This document shows positions 5,332 through 14,060 of a stretch of DNA of 20,707 bases, in pieces. The translations under genes and the position numbers were made by a program. Source of the stretch: a virus; IMG/VR virus record IMGVR_UViG_3300028388_001910, positions 1 through 20,707 of that record; one strand, 5' to 3'. The number at the start of each line of letters is the position of its first letter. The first letter of the stretch is position 1. The notes below the pieces were generated by a model, which saw only the letters and a program-made list of their open reading frames with translations, did no database searches and was not told the origin of the DNA.

Positions 5332-6237
5332 TTAATACCAACGGCCTGTAGCTGTGTAGGTTGCATTACTAGACCCACCATAGGTAGTTGCAGCGTCTGG
5401 TGATGCATACCATGTAGAATTGATTCCAGAGTTATCAAAACTTAAAGTTGTTATGTAAGCACTTCTGCCAGAGATCTGAGATTCTTGAGTTGTCCCTGAT
5501 ACGCTTATGCAAGTTGAAAATGGCTTAGGGAATGTTAGTGAACCTGCATTAACATAGGCATGAGTTGTTGCGTTTGTCCACCCTGACGCGGGCATTGAAT
5601 TTAGTTGCCCCGAACACTCTTGAAAACCACTTGCCCTTCTAAGCCAATCCTCGCCAGACAAATCACTAATCAAAAGAAAGTCAGTACCGTCATAACGCCA
5701 GTTAAGATTCTGCTTATTGTAAGTATCATCTAGGTCGCCAACATCGAATGATGAACCGTCTATGTATTTTAGGTTGATAACCGTTCCGTTATAGTTTAAA
5801 TCAGGTGAGGTGGTGGTGTTTGCTGTAGCTGGTAGCGGGAAGCTTATCACCATGCCAGCTTGCAAGGCTCTGAATTCTCCCGACAATGGAGTAAATGTGT
5901 AGGTGTCTGAGCTATAAGCTATAGCCCCATTCTGTATAGTATCGCCAAAATCTTCTGCGACCGAATCTAAGCTCACAATCTCAACATTACGCCAAGTTTG
6001 CGAACCCGCGCCGCCGCTCGCGGTCACTCTGTATCTGCCCGGCTCAGCGTAAAAGAAAAAGAATCCATTTGAATCAGCAAAAAACGGATTGCTTAATTGA
6101 GCGCCTCCGCTTCTAGCACCCCAAATTCCATCAGTTGGTGTAACGCCTGTAGCCTCGTCAATTACATCTATCTGAGCGCTGGGCTGTATGTCGCCATTGT
6201 CGCTTACCACTGTGCTCTGAAATATTGCTCTGCTCAT
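5332..6237 (-). CDS. Tail fibre protein
   Basis: A 301-residue protein next to the tail-tip gene, overlapping it by 4 bases (ATGA). Residues 1-95 form a strand-rich domain with GAQLSNPFFADSNGFFFFYA, then GRYRVTASGG and a TWRNVEI strand, an arrangement common at the N-terminus of siphophage tail fibres. The C-terminal region (about 200-301) has a Gly/Ser/Thr-rich strand pattern and ends ATGRWY, similar to the knob of other phage fibres. It probably binds the tail tip through its N-terminus and the host surface through its C-terminus. No enzyme motif is seen. Confidence 0.75.
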   Translation of the reverse strand: MSRAIFQSTVVSDNGDIQPSAQIDVIDEATGVTPTDGIWGARSGGAQLSNPFFADSNGFFFFYAEPGRYRVTASGGAGSQTWRNVEIVSLDSVAEDFGDTIQNGAIAYSSDTYTFTPLSGEFRALQAGMVISFPLPATANTTTSPDLNYNGTVINLKYIDGSSFDVGDLDDTYNKQNLNWRYDGTDFLLISDLSGEDWLRRASGFQECSGQLNSMPASGWTNATTHAYVNAGSLTFPKPFSTCISVSGTTQESQISGRSAYITTLSFDNSGINSTWYASPDAATTYGGSSNATYTATGRWY

Positions 6238-9200
6238 AATATCGCTCCGATTATAGTTCCATTATTTGTTAGGCTTATTGTGCCTGAAGTCTCAACTATG
6301 GCCCGGCCGTTATCACCCCTAGATGCTCCGCTCTGCTCAAATATTGAGGTTGATTCACCGCCAGAACCGCTCTGACCAATAGATGATAAGCTCGCACCAT
6401 CACCACCATCACCACCCATTGCACTAACCACAGTTGGGAAAGCTGGCTCTCCGGGAGGTTGCGGCACAACGTAAGTTATGATGGCAGTAGCACCGCTACC
6501 ACCCGCACCCCTGCTAGAAAAGCTTGAACCTCCGCCGGGCTGACTGGTTGCGGATTCGGTTGAATAATATCCACCAGATGGGAAATTGTAGCTAATCGAC
6601 GCACCGCCGATTCCAGGAAGGCTACCAGTACCTGCGCCGCCGCCAGCTCCGTTTGCGATAGAAAGATATACAATATTGTTATAGCGCGAAAAAGCAAAAG
6701 CACCGCCGCCACCGCCGCCACCGCCGCCGCCTCGATATATATTACCGTTATTTATAAAATTAACATCGTAATCAATAAGGAGCGCATCGCCACCATCCCA
6801 ACCATCTTGCGGCAGCACTTGAGTGTAGACAGGGAAACCAGATGTTTGGCCAATGGAATCCACTGTAAAAGCTCCGCCATTTCCGCCTCTTCCAGCCCTG
6901 CCCGAAATAGTACCGTTGTTGGTTATATTAACAATTGCGCCAGAGGGGAAGCCTCCTATTCTTAGGCCGTAGGAATTAGATGAGCCTCCGACAACAACGC
7001 CGCTATTAATAGTTACGTTTACAGTAGTATCGCTAGTTACGGTTTTAATTTGACTAGCTAAATCATAAATATTCACACTGACTGAATTAGTGTCAATAAC
7101 CAAATCAATTACATCGGGGTCAACATCAGGAATCAACTCTGAATATCTAACCTCTTCCGCAACTACATCTATATAATCAATGTTCGGTTTAACCCTTACA
7201 ATCTGAGCATCAATTGAATCCAGCTCCCCGTTGGGCTTCTGAATGGGCCAGCTTTCAACCTTATACCCACTGACTAATTGGGGTATTTGTAGCTGATCAT
7301 TTCTAAACAACCTAAAACCTAGGCGTCTAGGCGGGTCTACAAATCTCTGCAATATTAAGTTATTCAAATTTGAGGCTACAGATTGAGCTTGCGCGGGTAT
7401 CCATCGGCTAAATATTTGCTTAACCATTGGGCTACCATAAAACTCTTCCGAATCAGTATTGGTTGTCGCCAATATGTTTGAGTAATTTTGAACTTCATCT
7501 AGTTTTAGCGTTGGGTTTAATTGCCCGTAATACGTCCAAACCTGAGATACCCTAGATTGCGGCTGGTCCTTAATATTCAGCGAGTCCTGCTCAATAATGT
7601 CGTCATCAAACAATACAGCATCTGTTGGAACTCTTTTTAAAACGCTAACATTAATTAGTTGCGACTCATCCGACCAATACATTGTCGTTGCTGTCTGTGT
7701 TAATAATTCATTTAACAGCTCTTTTACTGGCGTAGGCTCGGGGATGATCGCGCTATAAAGATTATTAATATATGTATCTGACTCAACCGTCCAAGCCGAC
7801 AAAGGAATGTACTCACTAGGAACGTCTGCATAATTTGACAGCAAGTCGCTCCAAATATCGGCGGGGTTTTCCCCATCATACTCAAGCACAAGCTGTACTT
7901 TGGCATCTGCCTTGTGCTCTTCGGCGGGCGTATTATCTTGCGCTCTAACAATGGTCATATTGTCGCCACTTCTCGTGAAGTTGGCTATCTCAGTGCCACC
8001 TATACAAACCTTTCCGCTTGATGGGTATTCGCTGCCAACGCTAGCAGGTAGCAAGGCAATAGACGTTGTGCTATTGCCTATGTCCGATTGTAGGTAGCCA
8101 TTTGATACCTTTGGAGCCAATGCTCTATCGCCGTCGGCAAGCTTTAGTATATCCTTGGCTACTATTTTAAAATTGCCTGCGTTATCTGGACCGGCAAAAT
8201 CTTCTATTACATAGTGCCTAGTTTCCATTGCGTCCATCGAGTCACTTATATTACCCTTAATCCATCGCAAAGGTTGGTTTTTCAGGTATGGAAATCTAGA
8301 TCTAAATTTACCCCAGTAGCTGCCCGTATCATAAGGGTTGTAAGCTCGACTTTCTGGATACCTATCGCCGCCGACCTCATTATCTGGGCTTCTATGATCC
8401 TTAAACGCTACACTAAGACTTGCACGAACACCTAACCCTTTGCCCAACTCCAATGCCGCTGGGTCAAACTGAATACCTTGAATGCTAGGTATAGCGTCAA
8501 TAGATAGAGGAAGCCTTGAGGTTGGTACGGCATAGCGAACAGTGCTAGGCTCATAAACAGCAGGCCACCAACTGTCATAAGTTGCCTTGAGCTCTGGGCT
8601 GTAGATTTTTATGTAGTCTATCTCACCATGTGCGTTTGAGTCGTTACCAAACATATCTAAGCGGATATGCGTTATAGCGCTGTCGCTCCAACCTGTAGTA
8701 TTGCTCATATCTATAAACGCTGTGTAGAATCCGCTGCCATCTGGGCCTACGAGAGTACTCCGTAGCTCTACGTCAGCAGAATATCCAATCCCAAATGCTA
8801 CTATGTCATTACTGCTATATCCTCCTCCGCCAATATTTCTAAACAACAACAAGCTACTGCCACCAGAAAACTGTTTAAATCTAATTTCAACCATATTAAA
8901 TAAGCTGCCGTCAAACTCTGCAAAACCATTGGACGGGCCTCTGCTCATGCTTGGATCAGCGTTAATTGCGCCTATCGATAAAATTCCGTTAGATATACTC
9001 TCGCTAATATTATTAAAACCCCACTCGCTCAACTCGTCCGTGCTCGCCCATTCGTTATAAAGCGCGTAAGGGTATGGATTTGGGTTTTTTCCTGCAAATA
9101 CCGCCTGAACGTAAACATTAGAGCCAATATCTGGTATTTTAGTTGTTGAGTCGTTTTCTTCGAAGAACGAATTTCGCAAGCCAACATCTTGATCATAACT

Positions 9201-9776
9201 AGACTCTCGTACAGACTGAATCAATACATAGCCATCAGATAGAGCCATATAATTTATATATTCATCACTCCCAGAAAAAACCTCTTTCCCATCTGAAACT
9301 CGAACTCTATACTGACCGTTATCGGTAACACTAAAATCAAAGAAATACTCAACGACGGCGAGACTGTTCGCATTTTTTGCTATTAAAGAAGAGTATATTT
9401 GTTCCCCTCTGTTTACTGAAAAAGAAGAGCTTGAAGAAAATGTGTTAAAACTAGTACCTACCTGCTCCAGAAGACCAACAACCTCCGAGCCACTTGGATT
9501 AGGAGTATTAATATTGGCAATCGTTCCATCTGGATCAGACGTAGCACCAAACCACCCACTCGGATCGAACGGGCTTGGCATGTAGTTGGTCACATTAGGG
9601 TAAGAAACTTTACCTTTTTCACTACCTTTATAATTAGCCAAATCTTGACACGTTGCTCGGCAGTTAAAGCATTTCTCATCACCCGTCACGCCAACTTCGG
9701 CGGTGCAAGGTGCTACGCCGTACTCATTTACGCATAGGTTTAAATCTATTTCGATGTATTCTATTTTCTCACTCAT
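6234..9776 (-). CDS. Central tail-tip / host-recognition protein
   Basis: A 1180-residue protein, by far the largest here. The N-terminus has a Cys motif (GVAPCTA at 20-26, KCFNCRATCQD at 35-45) typical of a siphophage tail-hub family. In other members the hub domain follows soon after; here it resumes only at about 412 (AVPTSRLPLSIDAIPSI) with LGVRASLSVAFKDH (448-461) and SYWGKFRSRFPY (486-497). The 330 residues between look like inserted strand-rich domains, the second (about 240-395) ending GEIDYIKIYSPE like a jelly-roll carbohydrate-binding domain. From about 926 the chain is glycine-rich, with 10 Gly in a row at 1016-1025 and three NNGxI motifs, as in polyglycine-sandwich adhesins. It likely closes the tail and binds the receptor. 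It overlaps both neighbours by 4 bases. Confidence 0.85.
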   Translation of the reverse strand: MSEKIEYIEIDLNLCVNEYGVAPCTAEVGVTGDEKCFNCRATCQDLANYKGSEKGKVSYPNVTNYMPSPFDPSGWFGATSDPDGTIANINTPNPSGSEVVGLLEQVGTSFNTFSSSSSFSVNRGEQIYSSLIAKNANSLAVVEYFFDFSVTDNGQYRVRVSDGKEVFSGSDEYINYMALSDGYVLIQSVRESSYDQDVGLRNSFFEENDSTTKIPDIGSNVYVQAVFAGKNPNPYPYALYNEWASTDELSEWGFNNISESISNGILSIGAINADPSMSRGPSNGFAEFDGSLFNMVEIRFKQFSGGSSLLLFRNIGGGGYSSNDIVAFGIGYSADVELRSTLVGPDGSGFYTAFIDMSNTTGWSDSAITHIRLDMFGNDSNAHGEIDYIKIYSPELKATYDSWWPAVYEPSTVRYAVPTSRLPLSIDAIPSIQGIQFDPAALELGKGLGVRASLSVAFKDHRSPDNEVGGDRYPESRAYNPYDTGSYWGKFRSRFPYLKNQPLRWIKGNISDSMDAMETRHYVIEDFAGPDNAGNFKIVAKDILKLADGDRALAPKVSNGYLQSDIGNSTTSIALLPASVGSEYPSSGKVCIGGTEIANFTRSGDNMTIVRAQDNTPAEEHKADAKVQLVLEYDGENPADIWSDLLSNYADVPSEYIPLSAWTVESDTYINNLYSAIIPEPTPVKELLNELLTQTATTMYWSDESQLINVSVLKRVPTDAVLFDDDIIEQDSLNIKDQPQSRVSQVWTYYGQLNPTLKLDEVQNYSNILATTNTDSEEFYGSPMVKQIFSRWIPAQAQSVASNLNNLILQRFVDPPRRLGFRLFRNDQLQIPQLVSGYKVESWPIQKPNGELDSIDAQIVRVKPNIDYIDVVAEEVRYSELIPDVDPDVIDLVIDTNSVSVNIYDLASQIKTVTSDTTVNVTINSGVVVGGSSNSYGLRIGGFPSGAIVNITNNGTISGRAGRGGNGGAFTVDSIGQTSGFPVYTQVLPQDGWDGGDALLIDYDVNFINNGNIYRGGGGGGGGGGAFAFSRYNNIVYLSIANGAGGGAGTGSLPGIGGASISYNFPSGGYYSTESATSQPGGGSSFSSRGAGGSGATAIITYVVPQPPGEPAFPTVVSAMGGDGGDGASLSSIGQSGSGGESTSIFEQSGASRGDNGRAIVETSGTISLTNNGTIIGAIL

Positions 9777-10558
9777 AGAATACCTCTAAAATTCCATGAG
9801 ATTTCCATCATGCCATTAGGGAGTGAGTTAGATGGTCTTGGGTTGCCTTCAATCCAGCAATAACCAACCTCAGCAGGGTATTTATCTGGCTTCCACGCCC
9901 AAAAGCAAGGCTCTCTAGGTACTCTTTGAATGAAAGGCTGCAAATTAGATCGATACCAATCTGGCTCAAGGTTTTTCAAATTAACAGACGTGGACACATT
10001 TCTATTCAAAATAATCTCGCCCATGTATTGCCCGCTTTGGCTCATACCTGTAATTGATTTTCTATTTTCACCCATTGTGATAGGTGTATGCCCAACATAT
10101 ATTGAGCGCTGCAACCTTAAAACGGGGCCAGCATATAAAACAGCAATAGACGCAGCCGCCGATGCGCCAGATATGTTAATCGTAATAGTGTTTGGGCTTG
10201 CTTCATTTGTATTGAACAACAAAGCTTGATTCTGATTAACTTGTGTTGATGGTACGACAGTATTCCCATCAAACGAAATTGAAATACTCGCACCAATAGC
10301 ATTTAGATTATGTCTAGCGATACCCACATAACTTACAACCTGACCATTATTCTGAATCGTGATAACTTGATCAGCACCGCTAGAGGCTCGCCACCTATAT
10401 GAGGTTGACGTGTTCGCCAGATTGGATGCAGGATTATTTACATTAGATGATGTTGCTGTGATGTCTGATTCATTAAAATTATTCAAATAACCAATCAATC
10501 CAAACTGACTATTTTCTGGCTGTTGAGATAATACTAGGCCGCCCGATATGTATGTCAT
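9773..10558 (-). CDS. Distal tail protein
   Basis: A 261-residue protein between the tape measure and the tail-tip gene, the usual place for a distal tail protein that joins the tube to the tip. Residues about 20-140 look like a strand-rich domain (SYRWRASSGADQVITIQNNG, then YVGIARHNLN) seen in similar siphophage proteins and resembling a discoidin-type fold. The C-terminal part (about 150-261) has AWKPDKYPAEVGYCWIEG and ends in a hydrophobic strand. Both ends overlap neighbours by 4 bases, so it is co-translated with them. Confidence 0.75.
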   Translation of the reverse strand: MTYISGGLVLSQQPENSQFGLIGYLNNFNESDITATSSNVNNPASNLANTSTSYRWRASSGADQVITIQNNGQVVSYVGIARHNLNAIGASISISFDGNTVVPSTQVNQNQALLFNTNEASPNTITINISGASAAASIAVLYAGPVLRLQRSIYVGHTPITMGENRKSITGMSQSGQYMGEIILNRNVSTSVNLKNLEPDWYRSNLQPFIQRVPREPCFWAWKPDKYPAEVGYCWIEGNPRPSNSLPNGMMEISWNFRGIL

Positions 10559-12288
10559 GCTATCACCACTTGCCCGCCGTCCCTTTGAAAATCCACCAAC
10601 TTCTCAGCGATCATTCTAACAGAATCCCCATCATATAGACTGTTTCTATCTAACCCCTGGACTGTTAGCGTCTGGTCCTGCCCTGCCGATGAAGCTGCAC
10701 CACCTTGAGCGCCTGCAACAGATGATTGTATAGCACCGCCTCCGCCTGCAGCCGCCGCCGCGCCACCACCTCCGCCACCGCCGAAAGAGGTCGAGTTGAT
10801 AGCCTGCATTCTGACATAGCCAGCCGCAACAGCCGCAGCCGCAGCCGCCGCACCAAGTGCTGGTCCGACAATTGGTATTCCAGCGAGTGAATTATAAGCT
10901 TTCTGGGCCGACTCATACGTTGAGATTAATGTGTTGGCTTGAGCGGCTTTTTTGCCTATCTCAAACATTTCTTTATTTTTAGACTGCATTAATACAGAAA
11001 GGTTATCAAGGATGCCAATACTTGCTTGTGTTTGTTGCTTTCCCCAAGCTTCCTTAATTTTTGATACTTTCTCTTCGTAGTTCTCTTGCTGATCTGCCAT
11101 TTTATCAAGCGATTGCTTTTGATTGGCAATCAACTCTTGGTTTACTTGTGTAGCCGCATGAGTAACAGAATCAAACTTTAAAGACTCAGCCCATTCATCC
11201 ATTTTTTCGCTAGGTAGTGGAGCGAGCAACAAGTCTTGCATCTCTTGCGCAGCTTCCGCAAAATCAGCCTCAAAAGCCTTAGCAAGTTTGGCGATACCTG
11301 TACTTTCATATTCTATCTCGACGCCGGGTATAATATTGGCAAGTTCCGCCGCACCTTCTGCGACTTGCGCAAATGTTCTCAATGCGCCAGCCGAGAATCC
11401 CTTCATTAAAGCTTCCAGTCCTTTAATGACAATCTCTATACCGCGCCACGCATTAGCAACGTAACCCGCACCCGTGATAATCCCACTAAACACAGACTCA
11501 GCGACCTTACCCATGCCGCCCATATCACCGATCACCTCTAGCAACTCTTTGGATACCGCATCTATAGCTGGGGCGAATTGAACAGAAAGTTTATCAAAGA
11601 ATGAACCTGACGCCTCACCAATTGAATCTAAGCTACCCTTTAAATTGTCAAGCTGCTGCACTTCAATATCTGTTAGGGCTAAACCTAGTCGCTCAGATTG
11701 AGATGCGAACTCCTTCATACCTTCGCCATTATTCTTTAATAGCGGCAACAGCTGAGTGGAGTCCGACGCTATGGCTTCCATGTAGAAGACCATTTCCGAT
11801 TGACTGAGATTAGCTTTTTCTAACGAGGATACATAAAGCCCTAGAGCATCAGGGCCGGAAAGGTTTTTAAAATCATTAGCGGCAACACCAACTTTAGGGC
11901 CGATATTGTCAAAAAAGTCTTGAAGTGGGCCAGCACCGTTGGCAATAAAGTCACCAACCTTGTCTTGAGTATCTTTAAAGATGTCTGCAAGTTTATCTTG
12001 CTCAATACCAACGGATTTAGCAGCAAAGGCCATCTCCTGGAAGCCTTTAGCGCCCGTACCTGAAAGCTTGGCAAGATTGTTTATCTCTCTAGCTGCTGTA
12101 GCACTTCTAGCAGTCATAGCAACAATGGCGGCGCCAGCAGCCGCAGCCGCAGCACCAACCTTGGCAATACTTTTAGCTGCCATTACAGCAGGGCCACCCA
12201 AGCTTTTAAGTTGCTGCTTGCCGCCTTTAACACCTTTTTTTAGTGGTGTTATATCCGCGCCTACTCTAAATACAATGGACTCAGCCAT
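10555..12288 (-). CDS. Tail tape measure protein
   Basis: A 577-residue protein located after the tail chaperone and before the distal tail gene. It has the expected make-up: an N-terminal LKKGVKGG segment, Ala-rich hydrophobic stretches (about 34-60 and 470-493), long helical segments with coiled-coil character (about 375-450), and a Gly/Ala-rich region (about 503-520). It sets tail length and is ejected with the DNA. At the usual 0.15 nm per residue the tail would be roughly 85 nm, a fairly short siphovirus tail. It starts immediately after the stop of the chaperone extension frame and overlaps the next gene by 4 bases. Confidence 0.9.
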   Translation of the reverse strand: MAESIVFRVGADITPLKKGVKGGKQQLKSLGGPAVMAAKSIAKVGAAAAAAGAAIVAMTARSATAAREINNLAKLSGTGAKGFQEMAFAAKSVGIEQDKLADIFKDTQDKVGDFIANGAGPLQDFFDNIGPKVGVAANDFKNLSGPDALGLYVSSLEKANLSQSEMVFYMEAIASDSTQLLPLLKNNGEGMKEFASQSERLGLALTDIEVQQLDNLKGSLDSIGEASGSFFDKLSVQFAPAIDAVSKELLEVIGDMGGMGKVAESVFSGIITGAGYVANAWRGIEIVIKGLEALMKGFSAGALRTFAQVAEGAAELANIIPGVEIEYESTGIAKLAKAFEADFAEAAQEMQDLLLAPLPSEKMDEWAESLKFDSVTHAATQVNQELIANQKQSLDKMADQQENYEEKVSKIKEAWGKQQTQASIGILDNLSVLMQSKNKEMFEIGKKAAQANTLISTYESAQKAYNSLAGIPIVGPALGAAAAAAAVAAGYVRMQAINSTSFGGGGGGGAAAAAGGGGAIQSSVAGAQGGAASSAGQDQTLTVQGLDRNSLYDGDSVRMIAEKLVDFQRDGGQVVIA

Positions 12289-12468
12289 TTAAAATCCTTC
12301 TTCTAGCAATCTAAGGAGCCGTTTACTTTCTGACTCCTCAAATAATTCTGGCCTCTTTGCTTGAACATACCACCAAAATTGCTTAGGTGACATATTAAAA
12401 AAATCAGAATGACTTAAACCCAGCCTGATAGCCATTGTATAATGCTGTTTTATCAGACTTCCTGATTT
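12289..12468 (-). CDS. Tail chaperone extension reached by -1 frameshift
   Basis: A 59-codon frame that has no start of its own with a ribosome site but joins the upstream chaperone by a -1 slip at 12468-12474. It reads KSGSLIKQHYTMAIRLGLS, then HSDFFNMSPKQFWWYVQAKR, ending at TAA directly before the tape measure ATG. The fusion would be about 178 residues and is the counterpart of lambda gpGT, which brings tail tube subunits to the tape measure. The FxxMSPKQFW motif is typical of this part in such phages. An ATG at the MAIRLGL position lacks a Shine-Dalgarno site, which supports frameshifting over a separate gene. Confidence 0.8.
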   Translation of the reverse strand, partial: KSGSLIKQHYTMAIRLGLSHSDFFNMSPKQFWWYVQAKRPELFEESESKRLLRLLEEGF

Positions 12469-12476
12469 TTTTTTAC
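12453..12476 (-). promoter_or_regulatory. Programmed -1 frameshift site
   Basis: The zero frame reads GTA AAA AAA AAT. The slip heptamer A-AAA-AAA lies at 12474-12468 within nine consecutive A. Directly after it ATCAG and CTGAT can form a 5-bp stem around 5 bases, and a weak purine-rich site (AAGGCGGTGAAG) lies just upstream. Slippery A-runs of this type are used for the same purpose in many phages. Confidence 0.75.
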
Positions 12477-12824
12477 TTCACCGCCTTCGTTGTCTTCAGC
12501 ATTCTGGATGAATGATTCCGGCGGCATCATTTGTTCGACCACACCATACAGAGCAGCCATAACGCCTTGCTGCATCTCGCTAGGATGATGCAACCCTTGA
12601 ACAATATATTTAAGGTCGTAATCTTTACATCCAGCCACTTCAAGCATAATGCAAAAAGCTCTGGCGGCCTTCAATGGCTTAATCAGTGAGGTATCAGAAG
12701 CCCATCCAACCATGGTATAAGTACTGAAATTGATTTGATCTTCCCAGCGCTCAACGATAGAGAAGATTTTTTCAGACTTAATGGTATATTGGCTGCCTTT
12801 CCACTCGATAATAATATTTTTCAT
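12453..12824 (-). CDS. Tail assembly chaperone, short form
   Basis: A 123-residue soluble helical protein between the tail tube and tape measure genes, in the place of lambda gpG. It starts at the ATG at 12824, which shares one base with the stop of the tube gene (TAATG); an in-frame ATG at 12848 would add MDLHGRRL inside the tube gene and is rejected. It ends in an acidic stretch (NAEDNEGGEV) and KKNQEV. The slip site near the 3' end yields a longer form with 59 different C-terminal residues. It acts transiently during tail assembly and is absent from virions in relatives. Confidence 0.8.
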   Translation of the reverse strand: MKNIIIEWKGSQYTIKSEKIFSIVERWEDQINFSTYTMVGWASDTSLIKPLKAARAFCIMLEVAGCKDYDLKYIVQGLHHPSEMQQGVMAALYGVVEQMMPPESFIQNAEDNEGGEVKKNQEV

Positions 12825-13234
12825 TAAGCGCCTGCCGTGTAAGTCCATTCACCACTAGACTGCAATGTACCACTGAAAGTAATAGCGCCATCTGAACCAC
12901 CACCATCTTCTGACAACCCATTAAAGTAAAAGTCTCCACTAATACTGTCGCCAGTAGATTGAGCGCCAATAGGTGGGTATTCAACCGTAATGTCGGTTAA
13001 AAGCATCGATTGCTCAGTCATAATTAGCTCACGTAAAAGCTGGTCTTTTGTTACACCAGAAAATGAAATATCCAGAGTTTTTGTTCCCGCCTTATCAAGC
13101 AGCAACCGATAGCCATTATCTTCATCAGTAGTGATATCGATAGGCTCTTTAGCAACTGCAATAGACTTGGCGTTAATCCCTGCTAGTCTAGTTGAGTCCT
13201 TGTTTAGTATTAAATCGCGACTTGCTGCACCCAT
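12824..13234 (-). CDS. Major tail tube protein
   Basis: A 136-residue protein matching the small TP901-1-type major tail protein family: MGAASRDLILNKDSTRLAGI at the N-terminus, alternating strands, TKTLDISFSGVTKDQLL in the middle and a final GTLQSSGEWTYTAGA strand. It forms the hexameric rings of the tail tube. A strong ribosome site (GAGGAG, 9 bases before the ATG) fits its high copy number. It is separated from the upstream gene by 2 bases and overlaps the chaperone start by one base. Confidence 0.85.
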   Translation of the reverse strand: MGAASRDLILNKDSTRLAGINAKSIAVAKEPIDITTDEDNGYRLLLDKAGTKTLDISFSGVTKDQLLRELIMTEQSMLLTDITVEYPPIGAQSTGDSISGDFYFNGLSEDGGGSDGAITFSGTLQSSGEWTYTAGA

Positions 13235-13236
13235 GA

Positions 13237-13635
13237 TTATAGCTCCTCAATGAGTAGGTTAAATGTCTGCACTCCATGCCTAGTTAAACCGTCAGTATCT
13301 AAGAAACTAACGCTATCAACTTGTGCAATGTTGATAAATTTATATCCCGGCTCGGATAAATTCGCGCGATGCAAAGATTCATAAATAGCGCCTTGCATTT
13401 CTTTAATTTCTTTTCGACCTCGATACCTTGACCATGTATGAATCGTGATTGAAACTTGATTCATTAACTCGGTATCAGTGTCTATTGTAACATGATTGTC
13501 TTCCCCTATAGTAACATAGGGGAAATCATCTTTATTACCTGAATCATCAGGTTGTGGTACGTTATCATAAACCGGATAACTTAAATCTGTAGCGAGCTTG
13601 CTGTATATGGCTTTTTGGACAACCGTTTCAAACAT
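13237..13635 (-). CDS. Tail terminator / tail completion protein
   Basis: A 132-residue protein of the DUF3168 (gp11/gpU-like) type by its start (FETVVQKAIYSKLATDLSYP), PYVTIGEDN, and VSITIHTWSR followed by a helix, then a final strand pair (VQTFNLLIEEL). Such proteins cap the tail tube and join it to the head. It overlaps the upstream gene by one base (TAATG), which suggests translational coupling, and sits two bases from the tube gene. Confidence 0.8.
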   Translation of the reverse strand: MFETVVQKAIYSKLATDLSYPVYDNVPQPDDSGNKDDFPYVTIGEDNHVTIDTDTELMNQVSITIHTWSRYRGRKEIKEMQGAIYESLHRANLSEPGYKFINIAQVDSVSFLDTDGLTRHGVQTFNLLIEEL

Positions 13636-14060
13636 TATTTAGCTCGCTTTTTGATTTCTCTATTAATCGCAGCCTGCACTTTTTTAGCAAACTGCGAATT
13701 AAGTATCTCTTTTAATCTTGGCTTAACTGAATCAACCACTGGCCTGATAAATGGCGTTTCCCCCACTTTTGGCGTGCCGTATTCTACAAAATGCCAATAA
13801 AAGGCGTCATTTTTAACATTGCCATGAGTAATAACCACATCGCTCTGAAATTTATTGCCCTTTTGCCTTCTTCTCTTTGGTTTGATAGCCTTTCTTAAAT
13901 CGCCAGTCTGCCTAGGCGCTCGTTGCTTCATCGCTTTAGCGGCTTCGCTTGCTACGCCGTTTAAGGTAGAGCGCAATAGGTTTTTACTCCGCCTTTCTGG
14001 TAGCTGGTCAAGAATGTCAAGCACATCATCAAGACCAACCATTTCAACCTCGCGACTCAT
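13635..14060 (-). CDS. Head-tail joining protein, HK97 gp10-like
   Basis: A 141-residue basic protein with the family features: an N-terminal helix (LDDVLDILDQLPER), the stretch KAMKQRAPRQTGDLRKAI (about 42-59) and FVEYGTPKVGETPFIRP (about 91-107), then a long basic C-terminal helix. Relatives act in joining heads to tails. The ATG overlaps the preceding stop by 4 bases, so it is probably coupled to the adaptor gene. An internal Met at residue 7 is possible but less likely. Confidence 0.85.
   Translation of the reverse strand: MSREVEMVGLDDVLDILDQLPERRSKNLLRSTLNGVASEAAKAMKQRAPRQTGDLRKAIKPKRRRQKGNKFQSDVVITHGNVKNDAFYWHFVEYGTPKVGETPFIRPVVDSVKPRLKEILNSQFAKKVQAAINREIKKRAK

Noticed and set aside
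6234-9776. Diversity-generating retroelement acting on the tail-tip gene
   Set aside because: No reverse transcriptase and no template/variable repeat pair are seen in the window.
12289-12438. Separate gene starting at the ATG of MAIRLGL
   Set aside because: No Shine-Dalgarno site before it, and the frame connects to the chaperone by a standard slippery site.
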